A stretch of 7,076 nt of DNA, taken from assembly GCF_946885855.1 (NCBI RefSeq), contig NZ_CAMPHH010000180.1, positions 1 to 7,076 of the forward strand, in the 5' to 3' direction. The stretch comes from an uncultured Actinotalea sp. GTDB taxonomy: Bacteria > Actinomycetota > Actinomycetes > Actinomycetales > Cellulomonadaceae. A program made the position numbers and the translations under genes. Under the pieces are notes generated by a model. That model was not told where the DNA came from. It saw nothing but the letters and a program-made list of their open reading frames with translations, and ran no database searches. Positions 1-5,286 of this stretch are shown one piece after another; the first letter of the stretch is position 1; the number at the start of each line of letters is the position of its first letter.

Positions 1-347
1 AGCTCTTCCACGTCGGCGAGGCGCCCGCCCCGCGCCGTCGCGCGGCGCCCGTCGACGGTCCGCTCGAGGGCTCCGCGGTCACCGTCCTGCTCGACGGGCG
101 CTCCACCACCGTGACGGTCCCCCGCGACGGCGAGTCGGTCCTCGCGGCGACGCTGCGCGCCCGCCCGGACGCGCCCTTCGCCTGCACGAACGGCGTCTGC
201 GGCACCTGCCGGGCGCGCGTGCTCGAGGGCGCCGTCGAGATGGACACCAACTACGCGCTGGAGCCGGACGAGGTGGCGCGCGGCATGGTGCTCACCTGCC
301 AGTCCCACCCGGTCACCGACCGCGTCGTCGTGGACTACGACCAGTGA
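1..347 (+). CDS. paaE: PaaE, phenylacetyl-CoA epoxidase reductase subunit, C-terminal ferredoxin domain (5'-truncated)
   Basis: The reading frame enters from the left edge (first full codon at position 3) and ends at TGA 345-347, giving 114 residues. This is the plant-type [2Fe-2S] ferredoxin domain. Cluster ligands are visible as C-x4-C-x2-C (codons at 183, 198 and 207, in the context ACTNGVCGTC) and a fourth Cys at codon 297 (LTCQSHP). The window starts at the LFHVGE segment, which in this family joins the FAD/NAD(P)H-binding reductase half to the ferredoxin domain, so that reductase half lies outside the window. PaaE passes electrons from NADPH to the di-iron oxygenase PaaABC, which epoxidises phenylacetyl-CoA. 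The EMDTNYALEP segment before the last Cys is typical of PaaE. The 3' end overlaps the next gene by 4 bases, so the two are co-transcribed. Other class IA ferredoxin reductases look alike, but the paa neighbours settle the identity. Confidence 0.9.
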   Translation, partial: LFHVGEAPAPRRRAAPVDGPLEGSAVTVLLDGRSTTVTVPRDGESVLAATLRARPDAPFACTNGVCGTCRARVLEGAVEMDTNYALEPDEVARGMVLTCQSHPVTDRVVVDYDQ

Positions 348-1240
348 GCAGCCCCGGCCCCGGTGCCGCGGAGGCGCCGGACACGACGCGCGACACGAAC
401 CGGGCCGACGGCGTCGTCGTCGCACGGCGCGGCCCGGCGCTGCTCGTCGGGCTGGACCGGCCCGCCAAGCACAACGCGCTCGACGAGGCGACCGTCGCCC
501 GCCTCCACGCGGTGCTCGCGGACGCCCGGCGGGAGCCGTGCGTCGTCGTGGTGCACTCCACGACCCCGGGTGTCTTCGCGGCCGGCGCGGACATCGCCGA
601 GCTGCTCGAGCGGGACGCGGCCGACGCCCTGCGCGGCATCAACTCCGGCCTCATGGACGCCCTCGAGGCGCACCCGTGGCCGACCGTGGCCGCGGTCGAC
701 GGCCCGGCGCTCGGCGGCGGCTGCGAGCTGGCCCTGGCCTGCGACCTGCGGGTCGGCTCGCCGCGGGCCCGCTTCGGGCAGCCGGAGCCGGGCCTGGGGA
801 TCATCGCCGGTGCGGGCGCGAACTGGCGCCTGCCGCAGGTCGTCGGGCTGCCGCGGGCGCGGCGGATGCTCTACACCGGCGAGGTCCTCGACGCCGAGGC
901 GGCCGAGCGCGCCGGCCTGCTCGACGCCGTGCACCCCGCGGAGAAGCTGCTCGACGCCGCCGTCGGGCTGGCCGAGCAGATCGCGACGAGGTCCTGGCGG
1001 GCCCTGGAGCTGACGAAGATGGCGCTGCGCGTGCACCGGCCCGCCACGACGGGGTTCGACCTGCTCGCCCAGTCGGTCCTGTTCGAGGACCCGGAGAAGC
1101 GCGAGCGGATGAGCGCGTTCCTCGCCGAGCGCGACCGGCGCCGGCAGGAGCGCGCCGAGCGCCGCGCCCGCGAGGCCGATGCCGCGGGCAGCGGCGGCGG
1201 CGACGAGCCCGTCAGCCGGCCGGACGGGGCGCGAGGATGA
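344..1240 (+). CDS. paaF: Enoyl-CoA hydratase/isomerase family protein, PaaF-like (2,3-dehydroadipyl-CoA hydratase)
   Basis: This is a 298-residue crotonase-fold protein. Both hydratase glutamates are present: E128 in GGGCELALACD and E148 in FGQPEPGLG. The oxyanion-hole segments are FAAGADI (residues 78-84) and the GGG at 124-126. The expected role is hydration of 2,3-dehydroadipyl-CoA in the beta-oxidation part of phenylacetate breakdown. The GTG start shares four bases (GTGA) with the paaE stop and has no obvious Shine-Dalgarno, which suggests translational coupling. About 24 poorly conserved residues precede the fold. The C-terminus (about 262-298) is an Arg/Glu-rich tail followed by a Gly/Ser stretch, so the protein is longer than the roughly 255-260 residues usual for PaaF. 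It also lacks the family's usual F-x-GR ending. Residues 157-164 read GAGANWRL where GAGGTQRL is common. Family membership is clear; the exact substrate is inferred from context. Confidence 0.85.
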   Translation: MSSPGPGAAEAPDTTRDTNRADGVVVARRGPALLVGLDRPAKHNALDEATVARLHAVLADARREPCVVVVHSTTPGVFAAGADIAELLERDAADALRGINSGLMDALEAHPWPTVAAVDGPALGGGCELALACDLRVGSPRARFGQPEPGLGIIAGAGANWRLPQVVGLPRARRMLYTGEVLDAEAAERAGLLDAVHPAEKLLDAAVGLAEQIATRSWRALELTKMALRVHRPATTGFDLLAQSVLFEDPEKRERMSAFLAERDRRRQERAERRAREADAAGSGGGDEPVSRPDGARG

Positions 1241-1634
1241 GCGACGTCATCCGCGCGGTGCACAGGCGCCGGCCCTGCTCGTCGCGGATCGTCACCTCGT
1301 ACGTCGCGACGGTCGACCCGCGGTGCAGCGGCTCCGCCGTGGCGGTGACCACCCCCTGCCGCGAGCTGCGGTGGTGCGTCGCGCTGAGGTCCACGCCGAC
1401 GACGCTCCGGCCCGGCCCGGCGTGGATGACCGCGGCCCAGGAGCCGACCGCCTCCGCGAGCGACGCCATCGCGCCGCCGTGCAGCAGCCCGAAGGACTGG
1501 GTGTTGGTCTCGACCGGCATGGTCGCCACGACCCGCTCGGGCGAGGCCTCGAGCACCCGGATGCCCATCTTGCGGTCCAGCGCGCCCAGGGCGAGGTCCG
1601 GGTGGGCGCGGCGCAGCGCGTCGTCGTCGTCCAT
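1212..1634 (-). CDS. Hotdog-fold acyl-CoA thioesterase, PaaI superfamily, with EntH/YdiI-type active site
   Basis: This 140-residue single hotdog domain starts at ATG 1634 and ends at TGA 1212. The active-site pattern is Q46 (NTQSFG), H52-G53-G54 (LLHGGAM) and E61 (LAEAVGS). Spacings are six residues from Gln to His and nine from His to Glu, matching Gln48/His54/Glu63 of E. coli YdiI. Further similarity to EntH/YdiI is seen in LSATHHR (83-89) and RDEQGRRLCT (117-126). True E. coli PaaI carries Asp at the acidic position. The product hydrolyses acyl- or aroyl-CoA thioesters. In this cluster it may release CoA from stalled ring-hydroxylated intermediates; a MenI-like role in menaquinone synthesis is the main alternative, so no symbol is given. 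The gene is inverted relative to its neighbours, overlaps the paaF 3' end by 29 bp and diverges from paaZ. It has no Shine-Dalgarno and a -10-like hexamer lies just upstream, so it may be leaderless. Confidence 0.9.
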   Translation of the reverse strand: MDDDDALRRAHPDLALGALDRKMGIRVLEASPERVVATMPVETNTQSFGLLHGGAMASLAEAVGSWAAVIHAGPGRSVVGVDLSATHHRSSRQGVVTATAEPLHRGSTVATYEVTIRDEQGRRLCTARMTSLILAPRPAG

Positions 1635-1640
1635 CCGGCG

Positions 1641-1646
1641 AGCGTA
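1641..1646 (-). promoter_or_regulatory. Candidate -10 element for leaderless transcription of the thioesterase gene
   Basis: The minus strand reads TACGCT at 1646-1641, fitting the actinobacterial TANNNT -10 pattern. Exactly six bases separate it from ATG 1634. If transcription starts at the A of the ATG, the hexamer occupies -12 to -7, the standard place. No Shine-Dalgarno lies between, which fits a leaderless mRNA. No good -35 is seen at 16-18 bp spacing. The hexamer lies in the 8-bp palindrome GCGTACGC (1642-1649). Confidence 0.4.
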
Positions 1647-1660
1647 CGCAGAGCCGAGCC

Positions 1661-1713
1661 ACCGAGCAGAGGCGAGCAGCGCGGCGCACCGAGCAGGGAC
1701 ACCAACCGAGCAG
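1661..1713 (+). repeat. Direct repeats of ACCGAGCAG in the thioesterase/paaZ divergent promoter region
   Basis: Exact copies of the 9-mer ACCGAGCAG lie at 1661-1669, 1688-1696 and 1705-1713. A 7/9 copy (GGCGAGCAG) lies at 1671-1679. Start-to-start distances are 10, 17 and 17 bp. The block fills most of the 95-bp gap between the two divergent genes, so an operator array is the natural reading. The ACCGNNC core resembles one arm of the TetR-family PaaR operator described for Corynebacterium phenylacetate genes, but no matching inverted arm is visible. The first copy covers where a -35 for the thioesterase would lie, and the last ends two bases before the paaZ ribosome-binding site. The regulator is not in the window. 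Confidence 0.5.
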
Positions 1714-1714
1714 T

Positions 1715-1720
1715 GAGGGG
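1715..1720 (+). promoter_or_regulatory. Ribosome-binding site of paaZ
   Basis: GAGGGG lies nine bases before GTG 1730 and fifteen before the in-frame ATG 1736. The spacing favours the GTG as the start, although the ATG would lose only two residues. Confidence 0.6.
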
Positions 1721-1729
1721 ATCACAGCC

Positions 1730-3787
1730 GTGACCATGACCGTCCGCAGCTACGTCGCGGGGCGCTGGGAGCAGCCGTCCGGACCGACCACCCCGCTGCT
1801 GCACGCCGCGACGGCCGAGGAGGTCGCCGTCATCGGCACCGACCCCGTCGACCTGGTGCCGGTGCTCGACCACGCCCGCTCCGTCGGGGGCCCGGCCCTG
1901 CGGGCGCTGCCGTTCCACGAGCGGGCGCTGGCGCTCAAGGCCCTGGCCCTGCACCTCAACGAGCGCCGCGACCACCTCTACGACCTGTCGACGTGGACCG
2001 GCGCCACGCGCCGCGACTCGCTCGTGGACGTCGACGGCGGCATCGGCGTGCTGTTCAGCTACGCGGGCAAGGGCCGGCGCGAGCTGCCGAACACCCACCT
2101 CCTCGTCGACGGGCCCGCCGAGCGTCTGGGCCGCGGCGGGCAGTTCGTCGGCCAGCACCTCTACACGTCCCGTCGCGGCGTCGCGCTCCAGATCAACGCC
2201 TTCAACTTCCCCGTCTGGGGGATGCTCGAGAAGCTCGCCCCCGCGTTCCTCGCGGGCGTGCCGACCGTGGTCAAGCCGGCCGGCCAGACGGCGTACCTCA
2301 CGGCCGCCGTCGTCGAGCAGATCGTCGCGTCCGGGCTGCTGCCCGAGGGGAGCCTCCAGCTCGTCGTCGGCGGGACGCGGGGCCTGCTGGACCTGCTCGC
2401 GGAGCAGGACACCGTCGCGTTCACCGGCTCGGCGGGCACCGCGGCGCTGCTGCGCGCGCACCCGTCGGTGCAGCACCGCGGGGTGCGGTTCAGCTCGGAG
2501 GCGGACTCGCTGAACTTCTCCCTCCTGGGGCCGGACGTGCAGCCGTGCAGCCCGGAGCTCGACCTCTTCGTCCGGCAGCTCGTCACCGAGATGACGGCCA
2601 AGGCCGGGCAGAAGTGCACCGCCATCCGCCGCGCCCTCGTGCCCGAGCGCCTCGTCCCGGACGTCGTCGCGGCCGTCGACGCGCGCGTGCGGGACAAGGT
2701 CCGGGTGGGTAACCCCGCCTCGGAGGAGGTGACGATGGGCGCCCTCGTGGGCCTGGACCACCGGCGGGCCGTCCGGGAGGGGATCGACCGGCTGGCCCGG
2801 GCGGCGCGGATCGTCGTCGGCGACCCGGACCGGTTCGACGTCGTGGACGCCGACCCGGCGCGCGGCGCGTTCCTGCCCCCGGTCCTCCTGCACGCGGAGG
2901 ACGCCGGCCGGGCCGAGCCGCACGAGATCGAGGTGTTCGGCCCGGTCTCCACCCTCATCGCGTACCGGGACGTCGACCACGCGGTCGACCTCGCGGCGCG
3001 CGGGCGCGGCAGCCTCGTCGGGTCGGTCGTGTCCGGGGACACCGACGTGGTGCACGACGTCGTCCTCGGCGTCGCGCCGTGGCACGGCCGGGTGCTGGTG
3101 CTGGACCAGGACTCGGCCCGCGAGTCCACCGGCCACGGCTCCCCGCTCCCCCAGCTCGTGCACGGCGGACCGGGGCGCGCGGGCGGCGGCGAGGAGCTGG
3201 GCGGCATCCGGTCGGTGCTGCACTTCATGCAGCGGACGGCGCTGCAGGGCTCGCCGCGCGCCGTCGCCGCGGTGACGGGGACGTGGGTGCCCGGGGCGCC
3301 GCGCCACACCGGGGGCGAGCACCCGTTCCGCAAGAGCCTGGCGGACCTCGCCGTGGGCGACACGGTCACCGGCGGCCCGCGCACGGTCACGCTCGAGGAC
3401 ATCGACCGGTTCGCCGACCTGTCCGGGGACCACTTCTACGCCCACACCGACGACGACGCCGCCGCCGCGAACCCGTTCTTCGACGGCCGGGTCGCGCACG
3501 GGTACTTCGTCGTGTCGCTCGCCGCCGGGCTGTTCGTCTCCCCCGAGCCGGGTCCCGTGCTGGCGAACTTCGGTCTGGAGCGGCTGCGGTTCCTCACCCC
3601 CGTGTACCCCGGCGACGCGCTCACCGTGCACCTCACGGTCAAGCGGATCTCGCCGCGCGCCGACGCCGACTACGGCGAGGTGCTGTGGGACGCCGAGGTG
3701 CTCAACCAGGACGACGAGCAGGTCGCCACGTACGACGTGCTCACCCTCGTCGCCAAGGAGTGGCCGATGCCGGAGGTGGCCCAGTGA
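1730..3787 (+). CDS. paaZ: PaaZ, bifunctional oxepin-CoA hydrolase / 3-oxo-5,6-dehydrosuberyl-CoA semialdehyde dehydrogenase
   Basis: This 685-residue fusion is close in length to E. coli PaaZ (681). Residues 1 to about 515 form an NAD(P)-dependent aldehyde dehydrogenase. Visible elements are the NFPVWGMLEK segment with N159, the cofactor motif FTGSAG (231-236), general base E257 in SSEADSLN and nucleophile C296 in AGQKCTAIR. Residues from about 530 to 685 form a MaoC-like hotdog hydratase with D567 and H572 in SGDHFYAH, the catalytic pair that hydrolytically opens the oxepin ring. The hydratase domain makes a reactive aldehyde that the dehydrogenase oxidises to 3-oxo-5,6-dehydrosuberyl-CoA; fusion limits its escape. 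All key residues are intact, so both activities are expected. The gene has its own divergent upstream region with direct repeats, and its stop overlaps the paaG start by four bases. Confidence 0.97.
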   Translation: MTMTVRSYVAGRWEQPSGPTTPLLHAATAEEVAVIGTDPVDLVPVLDHARSVGGPALRALPFHERALALKALALHLNERRDHLYDLSTWTGATRRDSLVDVDGGIGVLFSYAGKGRRELPNTHLLVDGPAERLGRGGQFVGQHLYTSRRGVALQINAFNFPVWGMLEKLAPAFLAGVPTVVKPAGQTAYLTAAVVEQIVASGLLPEGSLQLVVGGTRGLLDLLAEQDTVAFTGSAGTAALLRAHPSVQHRGVRFSSEADSLNFSLLGPDVQPCSPELDLFVRQLVTEMTAKAGQKCTAIRRALVPERLVPDVVAAVDARVRDKVRVGNPASEEVTMGALVGLDHRRAVREGIDRLARAARIVVGDPDRFDVVDADPARGAFLPPVLLHAEDAGRAEPHEIEVFGPVSTLIAYRDVDHAVDLAARGRGSLVGSVVSGDTDVVHDVVLGVAPWHGRVLVLDQDSARESTGHGSPLPQLVHGGPGRAGGGEELGGIRSVLHFMQRTALQGSPRAVAAVTGTWVPGAPRHTGGEHPFRKSLADLAVGDTVTGGPRTVTLEDIDRFADLSGDHFYAHTDDDAAAANPFFDGRVAHGYFVVSLAAGLFVSPEPGPVLANFGLERLRFLTPVYPGDALTVHLTVKRISPRADADYGEVLWDAEVLNQDDEQVATYDVLTLVAKEWPMPEVAQ
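3772..3777 (+). promoter_or_regulatory. Strong ribosome-binding site of paaG inside the paaZ 3' end
   Basis: GGAGGT, a full anti-16S match, lies within the last codons of paaZ and six bases before GTG 3784. It fixes the start of the next gene at the GTGA overlap and supports efficient coupled translation. Confidence 0.75.
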
Positions 3788-4581
3788 GCGGGGCGACGCC
3801 GGACGCGGGCGTCCGCCTGACGGTGACCGGCGTGACGGCGGAGGTCGTGCTGGACCGGCCCGCCCGGCTCAACACCCTCGACGAGGCGGCGCTGCGGGTG
3901 CTGCGGTCGGCGTTCGAGGAGCTCGCCGAGCACTCCGGGGTCCGTGCGGTGCTCCTGCGGGGAGAGGGCCGGGCGTTCTGCGCAGGCCGCGACATCTCCG
4001 GCGTGGACGCGCGCGCCGACGACGCGGAGGCCTTCCTCAGCGAGCTCGTCCACCCCGTGCTCGACGCGATCCGTGCCGTGCCCGTGCCCGTCGTCGCCGC
4101 GGTGCAGGGCGCGGCGCTCGGCATCGGGCTGGGCCTGCTGGCGGCAGCCGACGTCGTCTACGCCGGCCGCAGCGCGCGCCTCGGCTCGCCGTTCAACCGC
4201 ATCGGCGCGGTGCTGGACTCCGGGGGCCACGCGCTCCTCGTGGACCGGCTCGGTCCGCACCGGACCATGGACCTCGTCCTCACCGGCGAGCTGCTCGACG
4301 GGGCGGAGGCGGCGCGCGTCGGCCTGGTCAGCCGCGTCGTCGAGGACGAGGAGCTGCTGGACCGGTCCCGGGCGCTCGTGGCGGCGGCCGCCGACGGCCC
4401 GACGGCGGCGTTCGCGCAGTCCAAGCGGATCGTCACCGCGCTCGCCGCCCAGCGCGGGGCGTCGTCGTCGTTCCTGGCGGCCGAGGCCCGCGCCCAGGGC
4501 GTGGCCTCCCGCACCGCGGACTACGTCGAGGGGTTCACGGCGTTCCAGGAGAAGCGCCCGCCGACGTTCACGGGGCGTTGA
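3784..4581 (+). CDS. paaG: PaaG-like 1,2-epoxyphenylacetyl-CoA isomerase (crotonase fold)
   Basis: This is a 265-residue crotonase-family protein starting at GTG 3784, which overlaps the paaZ stop. Oxyanion-hole segments are FCAGRDI (65-71) and GAALG (109-113). The two hydratase glutamates are absent: the equivalent positions are G116 (in GIGLGLLA) and F137 (in GSPFNRIG). Instead D145 sits in LDSGG, aligned with the catalytic aspartate of the PDCGG motif in E. coli PaaG. The C-terminus, ADYVEGFTAFQEKR then FTGR, is the classic PaaG-type ending. The family isomerises ring-1,2-epoxyphenylacetyl-CoA to oxepin-CoA, the substrate of the PaaZ encoded just upstream. PaaG also shifts double bonds later in the pathway. 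The active-site neighbourhood differs from E. coli (L for P, S for C, HA for TW around the Asp), so a paralogue such as PaaB/EchA-type isomerase is possible, but gene order argues for PaaG. Confidence 0.85.
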   Translation: MSGATPDAGVRLTVTGVTAEVVLDRPARLNTLDEAALRVLRSAFEELAEHSGVRAVLLRGEGRAFCAGRDISGVDARADDAEAFLSELVHPVLDAIRAVPVPVVAAVQGAALGIGLGLLAAADVVYAGRSARLGSPFNRIGAVLDSGGHALLVDRLGPHRTMDLVLTGELLDGAEAARVGLVSRVVEDEELLDRSRALVAAAADGPTAAFAQSKRIVTALAAQRGASSSFLAAEARAQGVASRTADYVEGFTAFQEKRPPTFTGR

Positions 4582-4630
4582 CGCTCACCGACGGCTGACG
4601 CTCGCGGGGACGCTGACGGTCACGCGGCGC
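4579..4630 (+). repeat. Three imperfect 17-18-bp tandem units between convergent paaG and the DUF1684 gene
   Basis: Units begin at 4579 (TGACGCTCACCGACGGC), 4596 (TGACGCTCGCGGGGACGC) and 4614 (TGACGGTCACGCGGCGC). They share TGACGSTC at the start and a GC-rich end. The first unit includes the paaG stop codon and the last covers the minus-strand DUF1684 stop (4620-4622). The arms are direct, not inverted, so this is not a hairpin terminator, and none is seen in the 38-bp gap. It may be only a short slippage product. Confidence 0.4.
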
Positions 4631-5249
4631 GGCCCGGTGCCAGCTCGCCCACCGGGATCGGTGCGCCGAGCCGGTTGCCGGGGCCGGGCAGCGGGCATGC
4701 CCAGCTCTCGTCGTGCGCGCACGACGGCGCGTAGGCGAAGTTGAGGTCGACGACGAGCGCGTCCCGGTCGCCGCCGAGGTCGGCGCCCTTGACCGTGTCC
4801 AGCACGTACCGCCCACCGCCGTAGGACGCGCCGCCGCTGGTCCCGTCGCGCAGCGGCAGGAAGAGTCCGCCGCCGTACCCGGCGCACCACCACAGGTCCA
4901 GCCGGCCCAGGTCGGGCAGGGTCACCCGTCCGACGAGGTCGAAGGACACGACGCCGTCCGTGCCCGTCGTGACGTCCCGTCGCTCCGGCTCGACGCCACC
5001 CTCGACGGGCACGACGAACCGGTAGGCCGGGTCGTACGGCGCGACCGGCGGCGGCCGGTAGCCGTCACGGGCCGACGGCGGCACGGGCGAGGCCGGGTGC
5101 GAGGCGAGCAGGTCCGCGCGGCCGCGGGCCCACGCGACGTGCGCGGTCGCCGGGTCCCTCTCCTCCCGGACGGCGCCGTACAGCGCGGCGACGCGGCGGC
5201 GCCAGTCGACGACGTCGGACCAGTCGTGGGCTGCGCCGGGTGCTGTCAC
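4620..5249 (-). CDS. DUF1684 domain-containing protein
   Basis: With the GTG at 5249 this is a 209-residue protein recognisable as DUF1684. Family hallmarks run in order: DWRRRVAALYGAVR (15-28), HPASPVPP (51-58), YDPAYRFVVPV (72-82), GGGLFLPLRDGTSG (126-139), SYGGGRY (142-148) and, near the C-terminus, VVDLNFAYAPSCAHDESW (167-183) followed by ACPLPGPGNRL. No signal peptide or membrane segment is seen, so it is probably cytoplasmic. The function of the family is unknown. The conserved Asn/Pro-Ser-Cys and Cys-Pro-Leu segments could form a binding or catalytic site, which is inference. The GTG at 5249 is chosen because similarity begins just after it and it clears the upstream gene. An in-frame GTG at 5336 would add 29 unconserved residues and overlap the amidohydrolase by 50 bp. 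Neither start has a clear Shine-Dalgarno. It lies 37 bp downstream of the amidohydrolase, probably in one operon. Confidence 0.85.
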   Translation of the reverse strand: MTAPGAAHDWSDVVDWRRRVAALYGAVREERDPATAHVAWARGRADLLASHPASPVPPSARDGYRPPPVAPYDPAYRFVVPVEGGVEPERRDVTTGTDGVVSFDLVGRVTLPDLGRLDLWWCAGYGGGLFLPLRDGTSGGASYGGGRYVLDTVKGADLGGDRDALVVDLNFAYAPSCAHDESWACPLPGPGNRLGAPIPVGELAPGRAA

Positions 5250-5286
5250 CGGACGATCAGACCACGGCGCGTGGCCGCCCGCCGGG

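Noticed and set aside
395..416. PaaR-like inverted motif (ACCG..C....CGG) near the paaF 5' end
   Set aside because: Only the core matches, with one mismatch, and the outer arms fail. It lies inside coding sequence, and such CG-rich matches are expected by chance at this base composition.
538..1716. A long plus-strand frame running through paaF and across the thioesterase gene
   Set aside because: It is Arg/Ala-rich low-complexity translation, out of frame with paaF and antisense to the thioesterase, with no conserved motif.
1292..3631. A very long open frame on the minus strand opposite paaZ
   Set aside because: Stop codons are rare in any frame at this GC content. The translation is Arg/Gly/Val/His-rich with no recognisable domain, while the plus strand encodes a full-length PaaZ with all catalytic residues.
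3079..3783. Extension of the paaG frame upstream into paaZ
   Set aside because: The upstream part is a frame shadow of PaaZ. The crotonase fold begins just after GTG 3784, which has a GGAGGT site six bases before it.
4582..4619. Rho-independent terminator between paaG and the DUF1684 gene
   Set aside because: The similar segments are in direct, not inverted, orientation, and no T-run is present on either strand.
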